Shown piece by piece: positions 23,608-31,827 of a stretch of 49,415 bases of DNA. Location of the stretch: positions 1 to 49,415 of the forward strand of contig SXID01000010.1 in NCBI GenBank assembly GCA_005772955.1, read 5' to 3'. Below the pieces are notes generated by a model. The model saw only the letters and a program-made list of their open reading frames with translations, did not search any database and had not been told where the DNA came from. Numbering within the stretch: the stretch's first letter is position 1; each line of letters starts with the position of its first letter. The DNA is from Planctomycetia bacterium (GTDB taxonomy: Bacteria > Planctomycetota > Planctomycetia > Gemmatales > Gemmataceae). The position numbers and the translations under genes were made by a program.

Positions 23608-25173
23608 TTATTCGTTCTCGTCCGCAAACTCTTCGAGCCGGCACGAGCGGGTCGGCTGGCGCAACTTCAGTAACCCGCGTGCCTCGATCTGCCGGATCCG
23701 CTCGCGGGTGATGCCGTACTGCTTCGCGACCTCGTCGAGTGTTCGCGGCGTGCCGTCCTTCAGGCCGAAGCGGAGTTCGATCACCTCGCGTTCCCGCGGG
23801 GCCAGACTCTTCAGGACTTCGCCGATACGCTCCTTCAGGAGGTTCGCGTCAACGTGTTCGCCGGGGTTTGCGATAGGCGTGTCGCTCAGGAAGTCTTCCA
23901 GAGCGCGCTCGCCTTCACCGCCGACCGAGTCGTTCAGGCTGATGGGGTGCCGGCCGACGATTCGCAGGCTGCGGGCGTCCTCGGGCTTCACGCCCAGCGC
24001 CGCGGCCAGTTCGTCGGAGGTCGGTTCGCGCCCGGTCGCGGCCGTCAGTTCGCCCCGCATTTTCTCCATGCGCGAGAGCAAACTGATCTGGTGGCACGGC
24101 ACGCGCACCGTGCGCGCGTTGTCGTGCAGCGATCGCGTGATGCCCTGCCGCACCCACCATGTCGCGTAGGTGCCGAACTTGAACTCGAGACGCCACTCAT
24201 ACTTGTCCACCGCTCGCATCAACCCGCGGTTGCCCTCTTGAATGAGATCGCCGAACGGCAGTCCGCGGTTGCGGTAGTTCTTGGCGATCGACACGACGAG
24301 CCGGAGATTCGCTTCGGCGAGTTCCTTCCGCACGGCCTGGTACGCGAGCCGACGGCGGCGCAGTACCCGGACCAGCGCGGCCAATTCGTCGGCCGTCATC
24401 GAGGCGTGGCACTCGGCATCGCGAAGCAACTTCGCCTGCCGGATGCGGTCGGCCGGGCTGACGGCTTCGCTATGCGCGATCGCAAGGTGTTTGAGTTCGT
24501 CCGCGATGTCGTTCAGTTCGTCCGTCCAACGCTCCAGAATTTCGGTCCGGGGCGACAGTTCGTTGACGAGTCGGCGGCATTTGGCGAGCCGGGAGAACCG
24601 GTCACGCCTCCACACGATGCGTCCACCGCGGAACTCATCCCGCACGCCGGTCGCGAACACTGCGGTGTCCTGGCTCAGCAAGGCGCGGAGCGTTGGCAGG
24701 TCCGTGCTCAGACGCGACAGGATCTGCGCCCGCGTGAGTCGGAGATCAACCGAGGAATACGCGTCAATGTTCGGGTCGATGGGCGTCTGACCAGCGGCGA
24801 TCTGCTCGAACTTTTCCAGGACGCGGGTGAGTAGACGCGGGCACAGCAGCGCGGCGCTGCGGAACCGGTTGCGGTGGAATTCAAGGCGCTTCGCGAGCGC
24901 GAGTTCTTTCTCGCGGTTGAGCAGCGGGATGGAACCCATCTGACGGAGATACAGCCCGAGCGCGTCGTCCGCGCCACCGGTGTACTCGTCCTCGCTCGCC
25001 GGCGCCTCGTCACTGGCTCGCGCGCCTTCGGGTTCGAGCGCGGTGTCGTCCTCGTCCTCGTCGGTCAGGTCGTCGTCCAACTCCTCGTTCTCGTCCCGCC
25101 TTGCGACCTCGTCGTGGGGCAGTTCGTTCACGGGGTGGCCAGTCGTTCCGTCGTTGTGCATCATCCGGTTCAT
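23608..25173 (-). CDS. Sigma-70 family RNA polymerase sigma factor (RpoD/SigA-like)
   Basis: A 521-residue sigma factor. An acidic N-terminus (about 15-60) comes first, then region 1.2 ([25 protein letters not shown]), a long non-conserved insert, and region 2 ([58 protein letters not shown]). Region 3 follows, then region 4 with [14 protein letters not shown] and the helix-turn-helix [20 protein letters not shown]. It is a group 1 or group 2 factor. Whether it is the housekeeping one cannot be told from this window. The start is uncertain between ATG 25173, 25164 and 25161. The nearest SD-like AGGAT sits too close to the first. Confidence 0.92.
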   Translation of the reverse strand: MNRMMHNDGTTGHPVNELPHDEVARRDENEELDDDLTDEDEDDTALEPEGARASDEAPASEDEYTGGADDALGLYLRQMGSIPLLNREKELALAKRLEFHRNRFRSAALLCPRLLTRVLEKFEQIAAGQTPIDPNIDAYSSVDLRLTRAQILSRLSTDLPTLRALLSQDTAVFATGVRDEFRGGRIVWRRDRFSRLAKCRRLVNELSPRTEILERWTDELNDIADELKHLAIAHSEAVSPADRIRQAKLLRDAECHASMTADELAALVRVLRRRRLAYQAVRKELAEANLRLVVSIAKNYRNRGLPFGDLIQEGNRGLMRAVDKYEWRLEFKFGTYATWWVRQGITRSLHDNARTVRVPCHQISLLSRMEKMRGELTAATGREPTSDELAAALGVKPEDARSLRIVGRHPISLNDSVGGEGERALEDFLSDTPIANPGEHVDANLLKERIGEVLKSLAPREREVIELRFGLKDGTPRTLDEVAKQYGITRERIRQIEARGLLKLRQPTRSCRLEEFADENE

Positions 25174-25595
25174 ATCCTGTGTGCCCTGAGCGGGCGTTCG
25201 CCGGTGGGCAAATCCAAGTCGTGCGCGCCGCATTTCGATACGGGTTCGTCGGGGCGTGATCGCTCCGAATCCCGTGCCGGGTTTGTCGGGTGGGGTCTCG
25301 CGTGGCAGCGGTTCCGGGCGCTGTCCGCAAGCGGAAGCACGACTTACGTCGCAATCGTGAGCGGGACAACCCGCCTGGAGATTCGACGCCCCCGAACACC
25401 CAAAGGTTCGCAGGCCGTACGAAATCCCCTCAATCCCCCTGCATTATACCCGCACTTCCAAGTCGGGGCGCAGAATCGGACGGTAAACTTTCGCTCCCTT
25501 CACCAGTTCCACTCCCGCGCAAACCGCGTGCCCAAATCCACCGGAGTGTTCGCGAAGACCGGAGTCGGCCCCCGCTCACCTTCTAAAACGTCCCT
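25174..25595. other. Divergent intergenic region, sigma factor and esterase
   Basis: About 420 bp with no credible gene on either strand. It holds a perfect TATAAT on the minus strand (25448-25443), some 270 nt upstream of the sigma factor gene. Otherwise it is GC-rich with no long repeat, which is unusual for this window. Confidence 0.4.
25443..25448 (-). promoter_or_regulatory. Possible -10 box for the sigma factor gene
   Basis: TATAAT on the minus strand, preceded by GAAGTGCGGG. No good -35 is found at 16-18 nt. It would give a leader of about 260 nt. Confidence 0.3.
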
Positions 25596-26444
25596 GTGAA
25601 GCGAATTGGGGCAGAAATTGGCGGCTTTCGTCGGGAATGGCTCCTGTCCCCGGCGAGCCCTGACGCGCCGCTTGTGATCTTCCTCACCGGCACCGGCGGA
25701 ACTGCGGAATGGGCGGATTGCGAAACCGGCTGGTCAGAACTTGCTCGGCGCGAAGACTTTGCGCTCGCCGTACCCGAATCGCTCCCGCCCGACCTGAGCA
25801 AGCCGCCCTCGTTCCTCGCCAACCCGCCGCGCTGGAATGACGGTGCGCGGCCCCTGTTCACGCCGCCCGTTCACGATGACGTTGCCTTCCTCGTGACGGT
25901 GATCGACGACGCGGTTCATCGGTTGAGTATCGACCCGCGCCGGGTGTTCGTGACGGGTTTCTCGAACGGAGCCGGGATGACGTTTCGCTTCGCGGCGGAA
26001 GCAGCGGACCGCGTCGCGGCCATCGCGCCCGTCGCGGGACACTGCTGGGTGAGCGATCCGCACCCGTCGCGCCCGGTCCCTACCTTGTATACGGTGGGAA
26101 CGCGTGATCTCTTGCTCCCGCTTCGCGGCGGTGACGTGCGCCTTCCCTGGCGCAACCGGCTCGTGCGCCGCCCGCCCATAACCGAAACACTCGAACGCTG
26201 GGCAACCGCGCTCGGCTGCGGCGTGGTGCCGGTGCTTCAGAGCGATAACCAGACAGTTAGGGTCGAACGCTACCCCGGTCCGGTGGTGTTCGACGCGGTG
26301 ACGATCGAAGACCTCGGCCACCACTGGCCCGGCGGTGAGGCGCAACTGAACGCGCGAATCGCCGGCCCGCCGTCGGACGCCGTGAACGCCACCGAGATGA
26401 TTTGGACGTTCTTCAAGCAGTTCCCTGTCGAACCGCCGGCGTAA
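25596..26444 (+). CDS. Alpha/beta hydrolase, PHB depolymerase/esterase type
   Basis: A 282-residue hydrolase of the LpqC/polyhydroxybutyrate depolymerase-like group. The nucleophile elbow is GFSNGAG (Ser near 125), the acid is Asp in VGTRDLLLPL, and the His lies in LGHHWPGGEAQ. PLVIFLTGTGGTAEW forms the first strand and oxyanion loop. No signal peptide is seen, so it is probably cytoplasmic. The GTG 25596 start is the only in-frame candidate before the conserved part and lacks a clear SD. Its last five residues and stop are encoded by the left arm of a palindrome (26427-26455), so the original C-terminus may have been altered. Confidence 0.85.
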   Translation: MKRIGAEIGGFRREWLLSPASPDAPLVIFLTGTGGTAEWADCETGWSELARREDFALAVPESLPPDLSKPPSFLANPPRWNDGARPLFTPPVHDDVAFLVTVIDDAVHRLSIDPRRVFVTGFSNGAGMTFRFAAEAADRVAAIAPVAGHCWVSDPHPSRPVPTLYTVGTRDLLLPLRGGDVRLPWRNRLVRRPPITETLERWATALGCGVVPVLQSDNQTVRVERYPGPVVFDAVTIEDLGHHWPGGEAQLNARIAGPPSDAVNATEMIWTFFKQFPVEPPA

Positions 26445-26495
26445 GCCGGCTGGGTTGAGTCAGGTTACCCAGCCGGCTTACGCCGGCGGTTCGAC
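26427..26495. repeat. Inverted repeat, family B, overlapping a gene end
   Basis: Perfect 29-bp arms at 26427-26455 and 26467-26495, loop 11 nt. The core GCGTAAGCCGGC is as in 2241-2328. The left arm contains the TAA stop (26442-26444) of the esterase gene. Confidence 0.92.
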
Positions 26496-26509
26496 AAAGA
26501 ACACAACCA

Positions 26510-27817
26510 ATGAGCTTCCCCATGCGCCACCTTCTTGCCCTCTTGCTCTTCGCCCTCACTTCTCCCGCGTTCGCGCTGGAACCGAAGGACGTTTGGATCG
26601 TCGTCAACAAGAACGTGCCGGAGTCGCAACAGGTCGCGGAACACTACATCGCGAAGCGCGGCGTCCCCAAGGAGAACGTCGTCCAACTTGACCTGCCGAA
26701 GGTCGAAGACATTTCTCGCCTGGACTACGACACAAAACTCGCCGGTCCACTCCGCGACGCGATCAAAGACCACAAGGAGAAGGTGAAGGTTCTCGTCACG
26801 ACTTACGGCGTGCCACTGCGGGTCGGCCACCAGTTGCCCAACGCTGACGAGAAGAAAGAGTTAGACACGCTCCGACCTAAACTCACGGAGTTGCGGAAAC
26901 TGGTCGCGGACCTGGAGAAGACCAAGATCGCCGACCTGATGGAACTCGCCACCGCGAAGCAGAAGTTGAACAGCCTGCAAGCACGCGAACGCGTTCTCAC
27001 GCACGCGGAGAGCCACGCTTGTGTGGACAGCGAACTCATGCTGCTGTGGTGGGAGAAATACGGGCGGGTGCGGTGGATCAACAACCCGATGTACTTCCAG
27101 GCGTCGGAGTTGTACCGCAAGTCGTTCCCGGCCGTGGTGCTCGTGTCGCGGCTCGATGGCCCTACAGCGGAGATCGCCAAGCGGTTGGTCGATGACGCCG
27201 TCGCGGTCGAGAAGAAGGGCTTGAGCGGGAAGGTGGTGATCGACGCCCGCGGGATCAAGTTTGACCCGAAAGGCAGCGACTCAACGGGTCACGGCTACGG
27301 CGGCTACGACGAATCGATGCGCGAAACGGCTTCTCTGCTCGAAAAGGCCGGGCTAACGGTGGAACTCGACAACAAGAACGAGGTATTGAAGCCCAACAGC
27401 GCGAAAGGTGTCGCTCTCTACTGTGGGTGGTATTCGCACGCGAACTTCGTGGACTGCTGTGAGTACGAACAAGGGGCCGTGGCGTGGCACCTGGCGAGTT
27501 CGGAGGCGGTCACACTGCGGCGCGACGACAGCAAAGTGTGGTGCCCAAACTTGCTGAAGAAGGGCGTGTGCGCGACGCTCGGGCCGGTCGCGGAGCCGTA
27601 CACGGTGGGGTTCCCGAAGCCGGCGGAGTTTTTCGGCCTGCTCGCGACCGGCGAATACACGCTGGTGGAGTGTTACGGCCGCACGATGTTGTTCTGTAGT
27701 TGGATGACGGTGCTCGTGGGCGACCCGCTGTACAACCCCTACAAGAACGCCGCGAACAAGGTGAAGCCCGCCGACGTGCTACCCAGCCCACTCAACGGCA
27801 AGAAGATCAGCCCGTAG
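26510..27817 (+). CDS. Secreted TIGR03790-type protein
   Basis: A 435-residue protein with a signal peptide (cleavage after FALE-like residues 20-23, starting from ATG 26510; ATG 26522 is an alternative). WIVVNKNVPESQQVAEHYIAKRGVP and VLVTTYGVPLRV match the family TIGR03790, found mainly in planctomycetes and related bacteria and of unknown function. A C-terminal region with GWYSH, GAVAWHLASSEA and WMTVLVGDPLYNPYKN is typical. A helical insertion lies at about 120-165. Comparison with neighbours gives no functional hint. Confidence 0.82.
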   Translation: MSFPMRHLLALLLFALTSPAFALEPKDVWIVVNKNVPESQQVAEHYIAKRGVPKENVVQLDLPKVEDISRLDYDTKLAGPLRDAIKDHKEKVKVLVTTYGVPLRVGHQLPNADEKKELDTLRPKLTELRKLVADLEKTKIADLMELATAKQKLNSLQARERVLTHAESHACVDSELMLLWWEKYGRVRWINNPMYFQASELYRKSFPAVVLVSRLDGPTAEIAKRLVDDAVAVEKKGLSGKVVIDARGIKFDPKGSDSTGHGYGGYDESMRETASLLEKAGLTVELDNKNEVLKPNSAKGVALYCGWYSHANFVDCCEYEQGAVAWHLASSEAVTLRRDDSKVWCPNLLKKGVCATLGPVAEPYTVGFPKPAEFFGLLATGEYTLVECYGRTMLFCSWMTVLVGDPLYNPYKNAANKVKPADVLPSPLNGKKISP

Positions 27818-27818
27818 G

Positions 27819-27973
27819 GCAGAGGACAGAGGACAGTCAGGGACCAAGCTGAGCGTTCGCCCCGCTGGGGTCGAACTGCTTTGAACAAGCAACATTCGCC
27901 CCTGCGGGTCGAACGCGAAACGACCTTCATGTGGTCTCTGTTCTGTTCTTTGTTCTCTGTCTTCTGTCCTCTC
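27819..27973. repeat. Nested inverted repeats between convergent genes
   Basis: Outer arms GCAGAGGACAGAGGACAG (27819) and TCTGTCTTCTGTCCTCT (to 27973) enclose an inner family A copy (GAGCGTTCGCCCC at 27851; GGGTCGAACGCGAAAC at 27906-27921). The element starts 2 bp after one stop codon and reaches into the stop of the convergent kinase gene. Confidence 0.85.
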
Positions 27974-30098
27974 ACTTTCCATCAACCAGTTTCAGGATCG
28001 CGTCGGCGAATGCGGTCGCGTCGGGCGGGCCGCTCGCGGTCACGATCTTGCCGTCCACCACCACGCCCGGTTGCTTGTCCCACGTGATGCCGCTCTTCTC
28101 GCCCCCGAGGAACGGGTGCTTCTTGAAAAAATGCTCGCTCGGCGCAGCCTTCTTGCCCCTCAATACGTCGTGCGCGACCAGAACGCCCTGGCCCACACAG
28201 ATCGCGGCCACCGGCTTGCCGGCGGTTTGCATCCGTTGAATCACCTTCGCGGTCGCGAACGACCCGCGGCCCATAAACATGTACTCGCTGACGTTTTCAC
28301 CACAGAACACCACCGCGGCATAGTCCGACAGATCCATGTCTGCCCTGAACCACACGTCGATGGGCACGTCTGGACCGGAACGCCCACCGGGCAACCTTGA
28401 CGAAGCCCGGTCGCCTTCAAAAGCCGCGGTCACGACCTTCGCCCCCTTCACCAGGAAGTGGTCGCGCACCGGCGCGAAGTCGTCCCACCAGACACCGTTG
28501 CTCGGTACCACGTACAGAATCTGCACACCCTTCGACGGTGGCGCAATGACGGTCGGCGCGACCGGTCCACCCTTGTCGCCCTTGTTCCCCTTCTCGCCTT
28601 TGTCGCTCTTGTCGGTCTTCCCCTGCGCTGGATTGTTCTGCGGGTTCGCCTTCGCGATGTTCGGTGGGTTGGTTGACTTCTTTCCGCGAGTTGCGAGGAC
28701 GCCCGCGACAAACAGGAACAGCGCCGCGAGCACGCCGCCGATCACGGCTCCCTTCCGCCGCTTCCACCACGATGCTTTCCTGGATTTCCTCACTCGCCTG
28801 GGCCGCGGTGCCTCCACGAGCGTCGGCCCGCCCGGAACCGGTTCGGTGTCGCCGCGAGCGCCCGACAGCGTCGCGGGAGTGTGAACGGGCGAAGCGAGCC
28901 GCGGAGCTGGCGTGGTGATCACCGCGTCCACGATCTCGAAGACCGGCTCTTTCGCGGAATCGGATCGCGTGAACGGGTGTAGCGCGCTCGCGACCTCCGC
29001 CGCAGTCTGGTAGCGGTCCTCGGGCTTCTTCGCCATCATCTTCGCGAGCACATCGGCCAGACCCGCGGGCACCTCCGCTCGCGCATCGCAAACCGCGGGC
29101 GGTTCGTCGTTCGTGTGCGCGAGCAGTTTGTCGATCAGCGTGGATGCACCAAAGAACGGTGCCTTGCCGGTGAGCAGGAAGTACAGCGTGCAGCCGAGCG
29201 AATAGATATCGCTGCGGTGGTCCACGTCGTGCGAGTTCTTGGCCTGTTCCGGCGAGAGGTAATCCGGCGTGCCCATCAGCACGTTCGGGTTCGTCACGCA
29301 CGTCTGGGCCGACGCTCTCCCCGCGCCGAACGGTAACTTCGTGGTCGGGAAGGTGTCCGCATCGTCTTCGTCCGTGCGCGCGAACCGGGCGAGGCCGAAG
29401 TCGAGGATCTTGACCTGACCCTTGCGGGTCACCATCAGGTTCTGCGGCTTGATGTCGCGGTGAACCATGCCCTTGTCGGCCGCGTGCTGAAGCCCGAGCG
29501 CCGCGTGCCGGGTGAACGCGCTGGCCATCGGCACCGGGAGCGGTCCCTTTTTCGTGACGAGCCGGTCAAGGCTCACGCCCTCGATGAACTCCATCACGAG
29601 AAAGTGTGAGCCGCCGGCCTCACCGGTGTCGTGCGCGGTGATCACGCCGGGGTGGTTCAGTTGAGCCGCGGCTCGGATCTCCTTGCGGAACCGCTCGACG
29701 GCGCTGGCCTTCGCGGTCAGGTGCGGCGATACGACCTTGATTGCGATCACGCGACCCATGAGCAGGTCTTCGGCCTTGTACACGATGCCCATGCCGCCAG
29801 CGCCGATCTCGCTGAGGATGCGGTAGCGTGGATGGTCGGCGAACCCTGCCGGCACGCGGTCCGAAGGCGCGACGCCCGCGACCAGCAAAGGTTTCGCGAG
29901 CGCCATCACGGTAACCGGCGAAGCGGCAGCGACGCGGGCCAGGCCCGCGAGCGAGTCTTCCGGCACGAACTTCAGCGCGTCGCCGCACGCAGCGCACCCG
30001 CCGATGTGTTCCGCCACCCCCGCGAGTTCGGTCGAGGACAAATCGCCGCGAGCGAACGCGGCCAGGGTTTCCGCACTGGGACAAACGGCAACGGGCAT
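27972..30098 (-). CDS. Membrane Ser/Thr kinase fused to a DJ-1/PfpI domain
   Basis: A 708-residue protein. The N-terminus has a zf-HC2-like Cys set (CPSAETLAAFARGDLS, HIGGCAACG; residues 6-38). The kinase domain is at about 92-375, with glycine loop GAGGMG (99-104), Lys121, HRD with Asp215, DFG 233-235, and an APE-equivalent SPEQ, so all catalytic residues are present. A basic stretch leads to one membrane span (451-470), then a Lys/Asp/Gly-rich linker, then a DJ-1/PfpI-type domain (about 524-708) with Cys634 in AAICVGQGVL at the nucleophile elbow. The usual following His is Val. The last domain would sit outside the cytoplasm and may be a sensor or enzyme feeding the kinase. GGAGG precedes ATG 30098. 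Confidence 0.88.
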   Translation of the reverse strand: MPVAVCPSAETLAAFARGDLSSTELAGVAEHIGGCAACGDALKFVPEDSLAGLARVAAASPVTVMALAKPLLVAGVAPSDRVPAGFADHPRYRILSEIGAGGMGIVYKAEDLLMGRVIAIKVVSPHLTAKASAVERFRKEIRAAAQLNHPGVITAHDTGEAGGSHFLVMEFIEGVSLDRLVTKKGPLPVPMASAFTRHAALGLQHAADKGMVHRDIKPQNLMVTRKGQVKILDFGLARFARTDEDDADTFPTTKLPFGAGRASAQTCVTNPNVLMGTPDYLSPEQAKNSHDVDHRSDIYSLGCTLYFLLTGKAPFFGASTLIDKLLAHTNDEPPAVCDARAEVPAGLADVLAKMMAKKPEDRYQTAAEVASALHPFTRSDSAKEPVFEIVDAVITTPAPRLASPVHTPATLSGARGDTEPVPGGPTLVEAPRPRRVRKSRKASWWKRRKGAVIGGVLAALFLFVAGVLATRGKKSTNPPNIAKANPQNNPAQGKTDKSDKGEKGNKGDKGGPVAPTVIAPPSKGVQILYVVPSNGVWWDDFAPVRDHFLVKGAKVVTAAFEGDRASSRLPGGRSGPDVPIDVWFRADMDLSDYAAVVFCGENVSEYMFMGRGSFATAKVIQRMQTAGKPVAAICVGQGVLVAHDVLRGKKAAPSEHFFKKHPFLGGEKSGITWDKQPGVVVDGKIVTASGPPDATAFADAILKLVDGK

Positions 30099-30273
30099 CG
30101 AACTCAGCCTCCGCGGGGCGACCTGATTTTCACAACGGAAAGATGGCACAAAAACGGTTGGGTCTGTCAGCGTTTTGATTTGAATGTCGCAGACGGGACT
30201 CGCTCTTTCGCGTCTCGCGCGAATGTTCTGCCACCTGCTTTCCGACTCGGGGTGTAAGCCCCAGACGTTCGGA

Positions 30274-31236
30274 TCACACCTTCTTCAGGAATGATGTGCC
30301 GGTGTCCACGTGTTGGAGCGTTGCGGAGCAGCACAGGCCGACCAGCATGGGGTTGTCGGCCGGGGCGTGGAACTCGCAGATGCCGAAGAACTGGTCCTGT
30401 AAGAATCGCAGGATTTGGGAGATCAGGAGTTTCGCGAGTCCCGCGCGGCGCAGATCCTGACGTACCTGTACGTCGAGAATCCCGGCCGACGGGAACCCCC
30501 AGCGCCAGCCGTAGCCCTCCAGTTCCCACACGATCGCACGGGCCGCGATGAAGTTGCTCGCGAGCTTGTCTACCACGCGAAACTCGACCGGGTCCAGCGT
30601 GCCCCACACGCACTCGTGCCACCAACTCGGCACGCCCGCGGCTCGCATCACCTGCGTCTCGTACCGCTTCCGCAACATGCTGAACCGTGCGTCCGGGATC
30701 GAGAGCGGCGCGTCGAGCTTCTTCTGAAAAACGAGGGTCTGCGCGCCCGGTTCGTAGCCCAGTGAGCGGAAGAACGGGTCCGCGGCGGGGTCCGACTCGA
30801 GGAACCCCGGACAGTTCGTACCGCCATACAGACCGAACCCGAAAGGGCAGTACGGCCACACGGGGCCAGCTCGCAGCGTGGTCGCGCCTCGCCGGATCAG
30901 ATACTCCTCGCACTTTTTCACGAGGTCCGCGCCGAGGTGCTTCCGCCCGGTACTCGGGCGCACCGCGACCGAACAGATGACGCCGTGCGTGTGGTCGAGT
31001 GCAGTAAAGGTTTCGTTCGGTCCGAACCCGGCCAGCGCGTAGCCAACGATGCGGTTGTCCTCATCGTCGTACGCGACGATGAGGCCGTCGTGGTCGAAGT
31101 ACGGTTTGGAGAACACCCAGCGTTCGAGCAGCGCGGGCGTGCGCAGCGGGAAACTCCCGCGGGCCGTGTGCGACTCGTTCCACACGTCGGCGAGCGCAGG
31201 CGGGTCGGTGTTACGGAAGCGACGGAAGGCGATCAC
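30274..31236 (-). CDS. Tandem GNAT acetyltransferase
   Basis: A 320-residue protein with two GNAT folds. The first (about 1-130) has VICSVAVRPSTGRKHLGADLV, which matches the acetyl-CoA loop (RxxGxG-like). The second (about 215-320) has VQVRQDLRRAGLAKLLISQIL. Such double domains resemble mycothiol synthase-like or regulatory GNAT proteins, but the substrate is unknown. GTG 31236 is the likely start because the protein then begins IAFRRFRNTDP, a typical GNAT first strand. The upstream frame is low-complexity. The SD is weak. Confidence 0.8.
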   Translation of the reverse strand: MIAFRRFRNTDPPALADVWNESHTARGSFPLRTPALLERWVFSKPYFDHDGLIVAYDDEDNRIVGYALAGFGPNETFTALDHTHGVICSVAVRPSTGRKHLGADLVKKCEEYLIRRGATTLRAGPVWPYCPFGFGLYGGTNCPGFLESDPAADPFFRSLGYEPGAQTLVFQKKLDAPLSIPDARFSMLRKRYETQVMRAAGVPSWWHECVWGTLDPVEFRVVDKLASNFIAARAIVWELEGYGWRWGFPSAGILDVQVRQDLRRAGLAKLLISQILRFLQDQFFGICEFHAPADNPMLVGLCCSATLQHVDTGTSFLKKV

Positions 31237-31697
31237 GGCCGGCTCTCGCGGTCCGCCGGGGTGAGGAACGGCGGCAGTGGACAGATTAGGCAATACTACA
31301 GGGGGAACGTCGCACTCGCAAGATTGGCCAAATACCCGGTAGGTTCTTGAACAGCGGAAGCAAACATCGCGTTGCGAACGCGAGCCATCAGTTGGCTCGC
31401 GTTCGCGGACACTTCGCGAGAACTTCGTTTCTTGCGTTCTTCGTTCGCTCGTTGGGCGCGTTTCGCTACCCTTTCGCACCATCTCCGCAGTGTGGCGCGA
31501 CTAGCGCCCGGATTGCCAACCGGATGTGTTCGGGGACGTGCGGCCACGATTGAAGAAGGGCATTCGGGATGCCGTCCAGGTCCAATCTGCTCGCATCCGA
31601 ACCGTTCTTTTGAGGTTCGTTCCGGTGGCTTCTGTTCCCTCTTGACCGGATTCGTCATCGCTTTGGTTTTGCGGCGATTCGCTTGAAATCCCCGGAG
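31237..31697. other. Long intergenic region with an orphan hairpin
   Basis: About 460 bp between the GNAT start and the 3' end of the tRNA. It contains the 14-bp perfect hairpin at 31374-31406 and a pyrimidine-rich patch (31625-31680). Short frames here lack a start signal and protein-like composition, so no gene is called. Confidence 0.4.
31374..31406. repeat. Perfect 14-bp hairpin
   Basis: GCGAACGCGAGCCA (31374-31387) and TGGCTCGCGTTCGC (31393-31406), loop TCAGT. There is no T-run. It lies far from gene ends. It could be a small RNA structure or a minimal repeat. Confidence 0.6.
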
Positions 31698-31781
31698 CGG
31701 AAGGAGCGGGAGTTGAACCCGCAAGGCTCGTCGCTCGCCTGTTTTCGAGACAGGTGCCGTCGCCAATCGGCTAGCCCTTCC
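31698..31781 (-). tRNA. tRNA-Ser (anticodon CGA)
   Basis: Read on the minus strand: acceptor GGAAGGG pairs with TCCTTCC, discriminator G. The anticodon arm is CCTGT CTCGAAA ACAGG, so bases 34-36 are CGA. A long variable arm follows, as expected for Ser, then the T arm GCGGG TTCAACT CCCGC. CCA is not encoded. The length is 84 nt. It lies 46 bp after the haem protein gene on the same strand. Confidence 0.93.
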
Positions 31782-31827
31782 GCCAGAAGAGACAGTGGCG
31801 AGGGCACAAGGTTCGCGCGATCGAACG

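Noticed and set aside
31296-31766. 156-residue open frame across the tRNA
   Set aside because: It overlaps a well-formed tRNA-Ser, and the composition is not protein-like.
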